From positions 1 to 7,555 of the forward strand of contig CAIYBQ010000395.1 of the NCBI GenBank assembly GCA_903924445.1: a stretch of 7,555 nt of DNA, written 5' to 3'. Source of the stretch: an uncultured Armatimonadota bacterium. Lineage in GTDB: Bacteria > Armatimonadota > Armatimonadia > Armatimonadales > Armatimonadaceae. Below are positions 1 through 6,071 of the stretch, piece after piece. Numbering within the stretch: the first letter of the stretch is position 1; every line of letters starts with the position of its first letter. The notes beneath the pieces are model-generated. The model was not told the DNA's origin. It did not search any database and was given only the letters and a program-made list of their open reading frames with translations. Made by a program: the position numbers and the translations under genes.

Positions 1-1004
1 CCAACCAATGCCGCCTCCAGCTCGTGATACATCCCCGCAAGCTGTGTATGACGGGCATCAAGCTCCGGTTCAACCGTACGAAACCCCGGATGCTCGGTAA
101 ACCACGTCGCCGCGCGGCGCATCCCCTCGGCGAACCCAATCGATGCCGCAAATCCTGGGACAAAGCGCTTGATCTTGCTGTTATCGAAGACAACACTGAT
201 TGCCTTGTCGCCGAGAAGCGTCCCTTCCCAATCTGGATAAGCCTTTGCCAGCGTCTGACTTGAAATCTCAACTGGGATATAAGGGACGTTGAACGCTGCG
301 GCGGCCATTTCATACGCCTGGCGCCAGGTGATGGATTCATCGGATGTGATGTGAAACGCATGCCCAAGGGTTTGCGGATTCCCGAGAAGACCCGCGAGGC
401 CGAAGGCAAAGTCATCGGCGTGGGTGATGGTCCACAGCGATGCACCGTCCCCGGGGAGGATGACTGCCTGCCCACGTTTCATCCTGTCGATGATGGTGTA
501 TGGGTGCGCCCAGCTGTTGAGAATCAGCGGGATATGGTGGTCGCCGTAGGTCAGCGATGGTCGGACAGTAACAAGCGGGAAGTTTGTTTCGCGCGCTGCC
601 GCATCGAAGGCTAGCTCTGCGGCGATCTTTTTCCGGCTGTAATCCCAATGCGGATTTGCAAGGGGTGTGCTCTCGGTGATGAACGGGCTGCCCGCAGGTT
701 TTTTATAGCAGCTCGCGGAGCTGATAAAGACATATTGACCTGTTCGGCCCATCCATGTCTCAATGGCCCGTGCTGCATCATCAGCATCAAATGTCAGAAA
801 ATCCACCACAACATCAAAGTGCCGGTAGCGCACTTCGCGGGCCAGGTTGCCATCCTCGATGCTAGTGACAAGGATAGGCTCAACGCCATCGGGGAGGGGA
901 CGATTTCCACGTGTGACGCACGTCACCGCGTGGCCGCGCTCGAGGAGGAGCTTGGTGACGGATGTCGAGATTATGCCGGAGCCACCAACCAGACAGATTT
1001 CCAT
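1..1004 (-). CDS. NAD-dependent epimerase/dehydratase-like protein (extended SDR), 3' end cut by the window
   Basis: This is an uninterrupted minus-strand frame of 334 codons that starts with ATG at 1004-1002 and runs off the left edge. The N-terminus is a Rossmann fold with a dinucleotide-binding glycine motif, GGSGIIS, at residues 7-13. R32 follows beta-strand 2 in TRG, a position that often contacts the NAD(P) ribose or phosphate. The SDR catalytic set is present: SS at 95-96 in VFISSAS, and Y122/K126 in the order YxxxK. VRPSLTYGD (147-155) is the usual segment after the active site, and the later region (about 185-300) resembles the substrate-binding part of COG0451 epimerases. The substrate cannot be read from the sequence; sugar-nucleotide or other small-molecule oxidoreduction is the family norm. 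Weakly related CSP41-type SDRs share this layout. I see no clear Shine-Dalgarno before the ATG. The gene is divergent from the PARG-like gene and shares its 183-bp upstream region. Confidence 0.88.
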   Translation of the reverse strand, partial: MEICLVGGSGIISTSVTKLLLERGHAVTCVTRGNRPLPDGVEPILVTSIEDGNLAREVRYRHFDVVVDFLTFDADDAARAIETWMGRTGQYVFISSASCYKKPAGSPFITESTPLANPHWDYSRKKIAAELAFDAAARETNFPLVTVRPSLTYGDHHIPLILNSWAHPYTIIDRMKRGQAVILPGDGASLWTITHADDFAFGLAGLLGNPQTLGHAFHITSDESITWRQAYEMAAAAFNVPYIPVEISSQTLAKAYPDWEGTLLGDKAISVVFDNSKIKRFVPGFAASIGFAEGMRRAATWFTEHPGFRTVEPELDARHTQLAGMYHELEAALV

Positions 1005-1062
1005 GGAATGAGTGTAACGCCAGACGATTTGCGGCGGTATGTCTGAGTGACGTTGTAAATGT

Positions 1063-1110
1063 TTGACGCAAGAAACATCGGGTTTTATACGGGGTCAGCC
1101 GTACTATAAA
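1063..1110 (+). promoter_or_regulatory. Candidate sigma70-type promoter(s) for the PARG-like gene
   Basis: TTGACG at 1063-1068 lies 17 bp before TATACG at 1086-1091, which gives a plausible -35/-10 pair. A better -10, TATAAA at 1105-1110, lies just downstream but has no good -35 (only GTTTTA at the right distance). Either would start a short leader ending at the ATG at 1188. This is consensus matching by eye only. I could not find an equally good promoter for the minus-strand SDR gene in the same 183-bp interval. Confidence 0.35.
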
Positions 1111-1129
1111 TCTGCACATGATGTCAAAA

Positions 1130-1141
1130 TTCACATGTGAA
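1130..1141. promoter_or_regulatory. 12-bp perfect palindrome, candidate operator
   Basis: TTCACATGTGAA is perfectly self-complementary and sits 46 bp before the PARG-like start codon, 20-40 bp downstream of the candidate -10 boxes. That is a typical repressor position in a divergent region. CACATG also occurs once more at 1115-1120, as a half-site-like copy. No regulator gene is visible in the window, so the binding protein is unknown. Confidence 0.35.
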
Positions 1142-1187
1142 ATGTTGATAACTCATTGCTAGTGCAACTAAGGATAGGATAGCAAGT

Positions 1188-2111
1188 ATGGCATCTCCAT
1201 CGGACCTAAGGCTTCTATCCCTTACGCGCAGGTCTGCAAAGTTTGAGTATGCCTTTTTCGATTCTGCGGATGCCGCGGCGGAAATGCGTGCCCAGATGGA
1301 CCGGGATGATGACTGGTGCATGGATGTTGGTTCACAGACCATCGATGTCCTTGAGCATGAGCGTTACTTTGTGCACGGGATGCCGATTGAGCTTTCGGAT
1401 CGATTGCTTGCGCAGCGCCTTTCGACGCTCGATCTTCCGCCGGAAGCGGAGCTTCCGGCATTCCGCAAGCGGTTCCAAACGACCCGTGTCGAGGTTCGTA
1501 ACACAACGCTGACAGCCGCCACACGCCAGGCCCGGCATGGGGTTTTCCGTGTGCTGACAGTGATGCCAACCGATGGCAACCATCCCGGCGGCAAGCTGCT
1601 GGATCATGGGCGTGGAATTGAAGAGTTTGTTTGTCGCACGACGACCGTGCTGTCATCACTGGCTGGGCTTGCGATGTATCCTTTTCACCGTGAGTTTTCT
1701 CCGGTGGTCGCCACCGAGTGGGCAGCGCTGTGTCCGGGAGTCAGTGTGATCCGCTCCGATGATGGTGCGCTGCTTACGGAGCCGTGGACGGTGGACATCC
1801 TTGCGATAAGTCCTCCGCGGACGCAAGGTCTTAGCGAGCTTGCCCGTGAGGTGTTGTTGACGCAGCGCTTTACGCGGATGCTGTGGATTGCCGGTGCATT
1901 TGGCTACGACCGCGTGGTGCTCCCGCCATTTGGAACGGGGGCGTACGGGGCTCACCCCGAGCTGGTTGCAGACTGTCTTGCCCGAGTCATGGTGAGGCCA
2001 TTTCGGGGCACCTTTGACCGGATTGTGCTTGCCAACCCGGATTGGTCACCGGAACGGCGCTACACCAGGCCGTTTCACCGCAGGTTCCGCCAGCTGACCA
2101 CCGTTTCGTAG
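1188..2111 (+). CDS. TIGR02452-type microbial PARG-like macrodomain protein with altered catalytic signature
   Basis: The 307-residue product matches the layout of the TIGR02452/DUF2263 family, the bacterial-type poly(ADP-ribose) glycohydrolases that remove ADP-ribose with a macrodomain. Visible landmarks are: VEVRNTTLTAA (101-111), which leads into the macrodomain; HPGGK at 132-136, followed after seven residues by IEE at 144-146 and FVCRTTTVL; VSVIRSDDGALL (185-196); VDILAISPP (202-210); and VVLPPFGTGAYG (243-254), which corresponds to the family's conserved LGAWGCGxFGN loop. The classical PARG signature is GGG-x(6-8)-QEE. Here the third Gly is Lys136 and the Gln is Ile144, while the glutamate pair E145/E146 is kept. 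The first 95 or so residues are poorly matched to anything I know. The product is predicted cytosolic, with no signal or membrane segment. AGGA at 1176-1179, 8 nt before the ATG, supports this start. The gene is monocistronic: divergent from the SDR gene and convergent with rhaEW. Activity on ADP-ribose is inferred from the fold only. Confidence 0.8.
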   Translation: MASPSDLRLLSLTRRSAKFEYAFFDSADAAAEMRAQMDRDDDWCMDVGSQTIDVLEHERYFVHGMPIELSDRLLAQRLSTLDLPPEAELPAFRKRFQTTRVEVRNTTLTAATRQARHGVFRVLTVMPTDGNHPGGKLLDHGRGIEEFVCRTTTVLSSLAGLAMYPFHREFSPVVATEWAALCPGVSVIRSDDGALLTEPWTVDILAISPPRTQGLSELAREVLLTQRFTRMLWIAGAFGYDRVVLPPFGTGAYGAHPELVADCLARVMVRPFRGTFDRIVLANPDWSPERRYTRPFHRRFRQLTTVS

Positions 2112-2125
2112 GTGGCCAGCCAGCG

Positions 2126-2152
2126 AAGGCAATTGCCTTAGCGCAGTAAGGC
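2126..2152. terminator. Overlapping hairpins between convergent genes, possible transcript end
   Basis: AAGGC-AATT-GCCTT (2126-2139) is a 5-bp stem that spans the end of the convergent 26-bp gap. GCCTTA (2135-2140) can instead pair with TAAGGC (2147-2152) in a 6-bp stem with a 6-nt loop, inside the last codons of rhaEW. The two stems share GCCTT and exclude one another. Neither strand has a clear U-tract, so a bidirectional intrinsic terminator is only a possibility. Confidence 0.3.
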
Positions 2153-4321
2153 CTCGTTTAAACCTGCATCCACAGGGACAACATGCCCGGTGGTGAGATA
2201 GAACCGCGGGCTTGCCATGATGTAAATGGCTTCCGTAACTTCCTTTGGACTCACACGTCCCTTGAGGAGAGTGCGCTGCGCATAGAACTCAGCGAGGCGC
2301 TCGCGCAGCACATCTTCGTCTTCATCATGGTCAAAGTCAATCTTGTACTTCGCAAGGCTTGAAATCACGCGGTCCTTCGGGAACATTTGTGACCCGCTGA
2401 CCACGGTCGCCGGCGCTACTGCATTGACACGGATGCTTGGCGCATACGTCACCGCCAGCTCGCGGACGAGGTGGTTGACGGCTGTTTTGCTGGTGTCGTA
2501 CGCGATGGAGCCCTTCTTCGCAACAAGCGCATTTGCACTCGAAACGAGGACGATATCGCCACCTGTCCCCTGACGTAGCAGCGCCTTGGCTCCTTCATCT
2601 GCGGCGACAAACGAACCGTAGACGTTGACATCAAAGGTCTTGCGGAACAATGCATCCGGAAGGTTACCGGCTTCATCCGGGGCGAAGAACACCGCCGCGA
2701 CGATCACGATTGTGTCCAAACCACCATAGCGGAGGGCGGCGGCGGCGTAGAGCTGCTGTACGGATTCACGATTGGTGATATCGACGGCGACACCGACTGC
2801 GACATCTTTTCCAAACTCGCTCCGGAGGACCTCTGCCGTTTCTTCAGCAAGATTTGCCTGGATATCGGCACAGACGACGACCGCGCCTTCCGTTAGCACA
2901 CGGCGGGCAACCGCGCGGCCGATACCGGGACCAGCCCCGACCACAACCACAACACGCCGCGCCATTTCCTTCTCGGCTGGCATCCGCTGCAGCTTCGCCT
3001 CTTCCAGCGCCCAATACTCAATATTGAAGGCTTCTTTCGCTGGCAGAGAGACGTAGTTGTCGCAGACCATTTTGGCATCGATATCGGCTGCGGCCGGCGC
3101 GAGGTCTCCAAGGCTTGTTGCACCATCCATCACGTGGATCGCATTGGTATAGAACTCACCGGTCACGCGTGCTTCGGCGGCATTTTTGCCAAAGCTCAGC
3201 AGCCCGACTCCCGGGATCAGAATCACACTCGGATCCGAGCCACGCATCGCCGGGCTCTCGGGCTCACGATTGGCTTCGTAATACGCACGGTAGTCATCCG
3301 CATACGCTGGAAGCGCAGCCTGTGCAGCAGCGATTAGGTCTTCGGTCGTACCCGTGGTGACATCCCACTCGACCAACATCGGCTTGACTTTCGTCCGCAG
3401 GAAGTGGTCTGGACAGCTCGTTCCGCGCGCCGCAAGCTTTGCGACATCGGTGGAGTTTACGAACTCCAACACATCCTGTGTCGCGTGATAATGCATCACC
3501 GGGCGCTTACCGCTGGCCTTTGTGAATGCCCCGCGGAGAACAGGCGCGACCGCAGCGACAAGGGCATTACGGTCATCACGGGTGGCTGCAACCTGCCCAC
3601 CAAAACGTGCCGTGCCGCGGGCTTCAATCCGTGGGACGACGAATTTCCCGATGGCATCCAAGACACGTAGCGTGCTCACATAGGATTCACGGCTGGTCGC
3701 TCCCCAGGTGAAGAGACCATGCGAGCCAAGAATCACACCATCACAGCCTGGATTTTGCGCAATGGCGCTCTCAAGCCACAATCCCAGCTCAAAGCCCGGG
3801 CGCTTCCATGGCAGCCAGACGAGGTGGATGCCTTGCTCATCGCGAAGTCTTTCGAGGAGGGCTGGTCCATTTGCGGATGCGGCAAGCGCAATCGCCCAGT
3901 CCGGGTGGAGGTGGTCGACGTGGCGCTCAGGGACAAATGCGTGGAGCGGCGTATCAATCGATGGTGCCGTGCTGTTTTGCCCGAATGCGCAGAGGGGGTA
4001 CAGCGCAACCATCTCATCTTCAAAGTCCAAGCCCCGGTAGCGGGACTTCAGTGCTTCCAGCTTGTCCTGGTAGAGCGTCGCAAAGCCCGAGCGCTTGATG
4101 GTCCCAAGGTCGCCGCCGGAACCTTTGACCCAGAGGACATCGACGGTCGAGCCAGTGATGGGATCGATACCGGAAATCTTCGCGGATGTGTTTCCGCCGC
4201 CAAAGTTGGTCAGGCGTGGGTCGCTGCCGAGGAGGTTTGAGCGGTAGCGGAGGAGCTCAGGTTCATCCATCGATGCCGCGAGCGTGTCATCCCACTTGTC
4301 TTCCAGGTAATCGAGTTGCAT
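2138..4321 (-). CDS. rhaEW: Bifunctional rhamnulose-1-phosphate aldolase / lactaldehyde dehydrogenase
   Basis: This is a cytosolic fusion enzyme of late L-rhamnose breakdown. The class II aldolase half splits rhamnulose-1-phosphate into dihydroxyacetone phosphate and L-lactaldehyde, and the SDR half is thought to oxidise the lactaldehyde to lactate. Counted from the ATG at 4321, the product has 727 residues, close to or slightly longer than relatives such as Bacillus YuxG. Aldolase landmarks are GGGNTSAK (41-48), KGSGGDL (66-72), HLHP with H137/H139, and SHG with H201; these three histidines fit the zinc ligands. The SDR half begins near residue 455 with GAGPGIG (462-468), then S594/S595, YDTSK with Y608/K612, and the family C-terminus EFYAQRTLLKG. 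The usual SDR NNAG motif is replaced by IVAAVFF. Two ATGs compete: the one at 4327 touches the GGAAG, while the one at 4321 lies 6 nt after it and is preferred. No rhamnose isomerase or kinase is in the window, so another deoxy-sugar phosphate is possible. Confidence 0.92.
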   Translation of the reverse strand: MQLDYLEDKWDDTLAASMDEPELLRYRSNLLGSDPRLTNFGGGNTSAKISGIDPITGSTVDVLWVKGSGGDLGTIKRSGFATLYQDKLEALKSRYRGLDFEDEMVALYPLCAFGQNSTAPSIDTPLHAFVPERHVDHLHPDWAIALAASANGPALLERLRDEQGIHLVWLPWKRPGFELGLWLESAIAQNPGCDGVILGSHGLFTWGATSRESYVSTLRVLDAIGKFVVPRIEARGTARFGGQVAATRDDRNALVAAVAPVLRGAFTKASGKRPVMHYHATQDVLEFVNSTDVAKLAARGTSCPDHFLRTKVKPMLVEWDVTTGTTEDLIAAAQAALPAYADDYRAYYEANREPESPAMRGSDPSVILIPGVGLLSFGKNAAEARVTGEFYTNAIHVMDGATSLGDLAPAAADIDAKMVCDNYVSLPAKEAFNIEYWALEEAKLQRMPAEKEMARRVVVVVGAGPGIGRAVARRVLTEGAVVVCADIQANLAEETAEVLRSEFGKDVAVGVAVDITNRESVQQLYAAAALRYGGLDTIVIVAAVFFAPDEAGNLPDALFRKTFDVNVYGSFVAADEGAKALLRQGTGGDIVLVSSANALVAKKGSIAYDTSKTAVNHLVRELAVTYAPSIRVNAVAPATVVSGSQMFPKDRVISSLAKYKIDFDHDEDEDVLRERLAEFYAQRTLLKGRVSPKEVTEAIYIMASPRFYLTTGHVVPVDAGLNEALLR

Positions 4322-4335
4322 GTACATCTTCCAGA

Positions 4336-4350
4336 CCGGGCATCGCCCGG
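4336..4350 (-). promoter_or_regulatory. Hairpin directly upstream of the rhaEW ribosome binding site
   Basis: Read on the minus strand, CCGGGC-GAT-GCCCGG is a perfect 6-bp, all G/C stem with a 3-nt loop. It ends only three nucleotides before GGAAG, the Shine-Dalgarno-like sequence of rhaEW. In the leader RNA it could affect ribosome access; as DNA it could be a protein site. Which of these applies cannot be told from the sequence. Confidence 0.4.
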
Positions 4351-4375
4351 GAGCGTTTCATTGTGTTCATTATTC

Positions 4376-4397
4376 TAACGCGCATCGATGGGCGTTA
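4376..4397. promoter_or_regulatory. 22-bp near-perfect palindrome, candidate operator between rhaEW and the MATE gene
   Basis: Ten of eleven base pairs are complementary around a central CG. The arms are TAACGC and GCGTTA with CATCGATG in the middle, and the single mismatch is 4382/4391. The length, the even symmetry and the central CG resemble operators of LacI-family sugar regulators, which would suit a rhamnose gene, but other dimeric regulators are possible. It lies 54 bp before the preferred rhaEW start. On the minus strand a -10-like TAGAAT (4377-4372) overlaps its edge, so a bound protein would cover the promoter. No regulator gene is present in the window. Confidence 0.55.
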
Positions 4398-4474
4398 TTC
4401 TCCGTAAAGCATCCGGGCCACCGGAGGGTTCTTTAATAAATCCGGCTTTCTTATGCAGCTGACGCACCCGCTGG

Positions 4475-5893
4475 ATGGTGATTCAAGGTAAAACACCCCT
4501 TGTGTCAGCAGTTATGTCTCCGCGGGATGCCGCACAGGAAAAGCGGACCCGGATGATCCTCGAAGGGCCAATCGGGTTGGGCGTCTTATTTATCGCCCTT
4601 CCAAGTGTGGCCACGATGCTGCTTCACACCATCAATGGATTCCTCGATCGTTTTTTTGTGTCTGGACTTGGCACGCCCGCGATGGCTGCGGTCAGTATCT
4701 GCACAACGCTGATCTTTACGGTTGGCTCGGTGTCGATGGCCATCTCGACCGCCGCCAGCGCCCTCATTGCGCGTGCCGTGGGAGCAGGCGATATCGATGA
4801 GGCACGGAATGCACTGCGCTACTGCCTGACATTGATGCTCATTCTGGCGGTTGCCATTGACATCGGCTTGATTGTTCTTGCCGAACCCCTCCTTCGGATG
4901 CAAGGTCTTCGGGGAGCATCTCTTGCCGCTGGAAAGCAATATCTGTTGTTCGCGGGTATTGGAATTCCATTCGGTTTCATGATGTTCGTTCAGGCGGGAG
5001 CGTTCCGGGGGCTTGGCGACACCGTCCGGCCACTCTACGTAACGATAGGGTCCATCGTTGTACACGCCGCCCTGAATGCTGTCCTTATCCCTGGACATTT
5101 GGGCTTTCCAAAGCTGGGCGTTGTCGGCGGCGCGCTTGCGTACAGCTGCTCCGTCATCGTCGCAACAGCCCTTCAATACTTTTTTCTTAGAGGCTCTGTT
5201 CTGCAAGAGGGTCTGAAAATCACAACCCTCCGGATACCGAAAGACTGGCTACAGCGCATTAACCGGATCGCGGTCCCGGCAGGTGGACAGCAGCTGCTTC
5301 GAACAAGCTCGATGCTCTTTCTCCAAGGAATCCTTGCCAATAAATCAGGTGAAATCGCCGTCGCCGCACTCGGTGTTGGCCTTGTGGCGGAGTCCATCGC
5401 ATTCATGCCTGGCTTTGCTTACTCGATCGCGGCCACTGCGTTTGTCGGACAAAATCTCGGCGCACAGAATGCCAAGCGTGCAACGGCGGCTGGCTGGATG
5501 GCGATGTGGCAGGCCGTTGGTGTGATGTCCGTGATGGGCATTGTCTTCGTAATCCTCGCAAGGCCATTTGCAGAGCAGTTTGCGACGGGAGCCGATCGCG
5601 ATGCGCTCATCAAAATGGTTGTCACGTACCTCCAAATTGCCCTGATTAGTGAGCCATTCCTTGCGGTCGCGATGGTCCTCTCCGGCGCGCTCCAAGGTGC
5701 AGGGGACACCCGCGACCCAACGATTGCCGTTGCCGTCACCAACTTTGGTGTTCGTTTACCACTTGCGTATGTATTTTTGGTGATGTTTGGGACGACTGGC
5801 TGCTGGTGGGCGATGACGCTATCGACGATGCTGCAGGGTTTGGTCGTGGCATGGATGTACCAGCGGGGTCACTGGAAACGACTTCATATTTAG
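4475..5893 (+). CDS. MATE-family multidrug/cation efflux transporter
   Basis: The 472-residue integral membrane protein has about twelve hydrophobic segments (roughly 33-55, 66-90, 113-137, 155-175, 185-207, 213-235, 267-288, 294-320, 340-362, 382-407, 415-440 and 442-462). The family's internal duplication is plain: GAFRGLGDT at 175-183 mirrors GALQGAGDT at 404-412, and ARAVGAGDIDEA in the first half mirrors GQNLGAQNAKRA in the second. MATE proteins export drugs, metabolites or lipophilic cations in exchange for Na+ or H+; the substrate is not predictable here. The start is uncertain: neither ATG 4475 nor ATG 4514 (which would give MSPRDAAQEKR) has a good Shine-Dalgarno. The first transmembrane segment begins well after both, so function is unaffected. 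The gene is divergent from rhaEW across a 147-bp or longer control region, and it stands alone. Nothing in it specifically ties it to rhamnose use. Confidence 0.92.
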   Translation: MVIQGKTPLVSAVMSPRDAAQEKRTRMILEGPIGLGVLFIALPSVATMLLHTINGFLDRFFVSGLGTPAMAAVSICTTLIFTVGSVSMAISTAASALIARAVGAGDIDEARNALRYCLTLMLILAVAIDIGLIVLAEPLLRMQGLRGASLAAGKQYLLFAGIGIPFGFMMFVQAGAFRGLGDTVRPLYVTIGSIVVHAALNAVLIPGHLGFPKLGVVGGALAYSCSVIVATALQYFFLRGSVLQEGLKITTLRIPKDWLQRINRIAVPAGGQQLLRTSSMLFLQGILANKSGEIAVAALGVGLVAESIAFMPGFAYSIAATAFVGQNLGAQNAKRATAAGWMAMWQAVGVMSVMGIVFVILARPFAEQFATGADRDALIKMVVTYLQIALISEPFLAVAMVLSGALQGAGDTRDPTIAVAVTNFGVRLPLAYVFLVMFGTTGCWWAMTLSTMLQGLVVAWMYQRGHWKRLHI

Positions 5894-5900
5894 TCGCATC

Positions 5901-5916
5901 GACGTTAATCAACGTC
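5901..5916 (+). terminator. Hairpin just after the MATE gene, weak intrinsic terminator candidate
   Basis: GACGTT-AATC-AACGTC is a perfect 6-bp stem with a 4-nt loop, 7 nt after the MATE stop codon. It is followed by TGTTGG rather than a proper T-run, and the stem is short, so termination strength is doubtful. Its position between two separately transcribed plus-strand genes supports the call. Confidence 0.4.
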
Positions 5917-6032
5917 TGTTGGTGACTCTTGGATATCGGCTGTATCCTTATTCGGTCGGATTGCTACTGTAAATGGTTGCGAATTTGGAACTCAAACCCG
6001 GATTGGTAAGGTAATTGCAGTATCAGATGCGT

Positions 6033-6050
6033 GGTGTGGTTAATCACACC
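6033..6050 (+). promoter_or_regulatory. Leader hairpin before the lipoprotein gene ribosome binding site
   Basis: GGTGTG-GTTAAT-CACACC forms a 6-bp perfect stem and ends 9 nt before the AGGAG Shine-Dalgarno (6060-6064). GTTAAT recurs directly after it at 6051-6056. It lies in the untranslated leader if the TTG at 6072 is the start. It could be an RNA structure affecting translation or a DNA operator. Confidence 0.35.
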
Positions 6051-6071
6051 GTTAATGTGAGGAGAATCCCC

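Noticed and set aside
24..1046. Several plus-strand open frames in the first kilobase
   Set aside because: They lie antisense to the continuous minus-strand SDR frame, which has clear Rossmann and YxxxK motifs. None of them shows a domain.
1188..4321. PARG-like gene and rhaEW as parts of one novel defence or metabolic system
   Set aside because: The genes are convergent, not co-transcribed, and their predicted roles are unrelated. Nothing in the sequence links them beyond adjacency.
4412..4425. TCCGG-GCCA-CCGGA inverted repeat before the MATE gene
   Set aside because: The stem is only 5 bp in GC-rich DNA, with no conserved position or T-run, so chance is likely.
4432..4440. TTTAATAAA as a promoter -10 region for the MATE gene
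   Set aside because: It is AT-rich, but no acceptable -35 is found at 16-18 bp, so I do not call a promoter.
4586..5206. A 206-codon minus-strand open frame inside the MATE gene
   Set aside because: The translation is highly charged and low in hydrophobic structure. It exists only because the MATE codons leave this frame open, and the MATE assignment is firm.
6015..6071. Upstream TTG at 6015 as the start of the lipoprotein gene
   Set aside because: It would add 19 residues before the signal peptide, lacks a good Shine-Dalgarno, and would bury the AGGAG at 6060-6064 inside the coding region.
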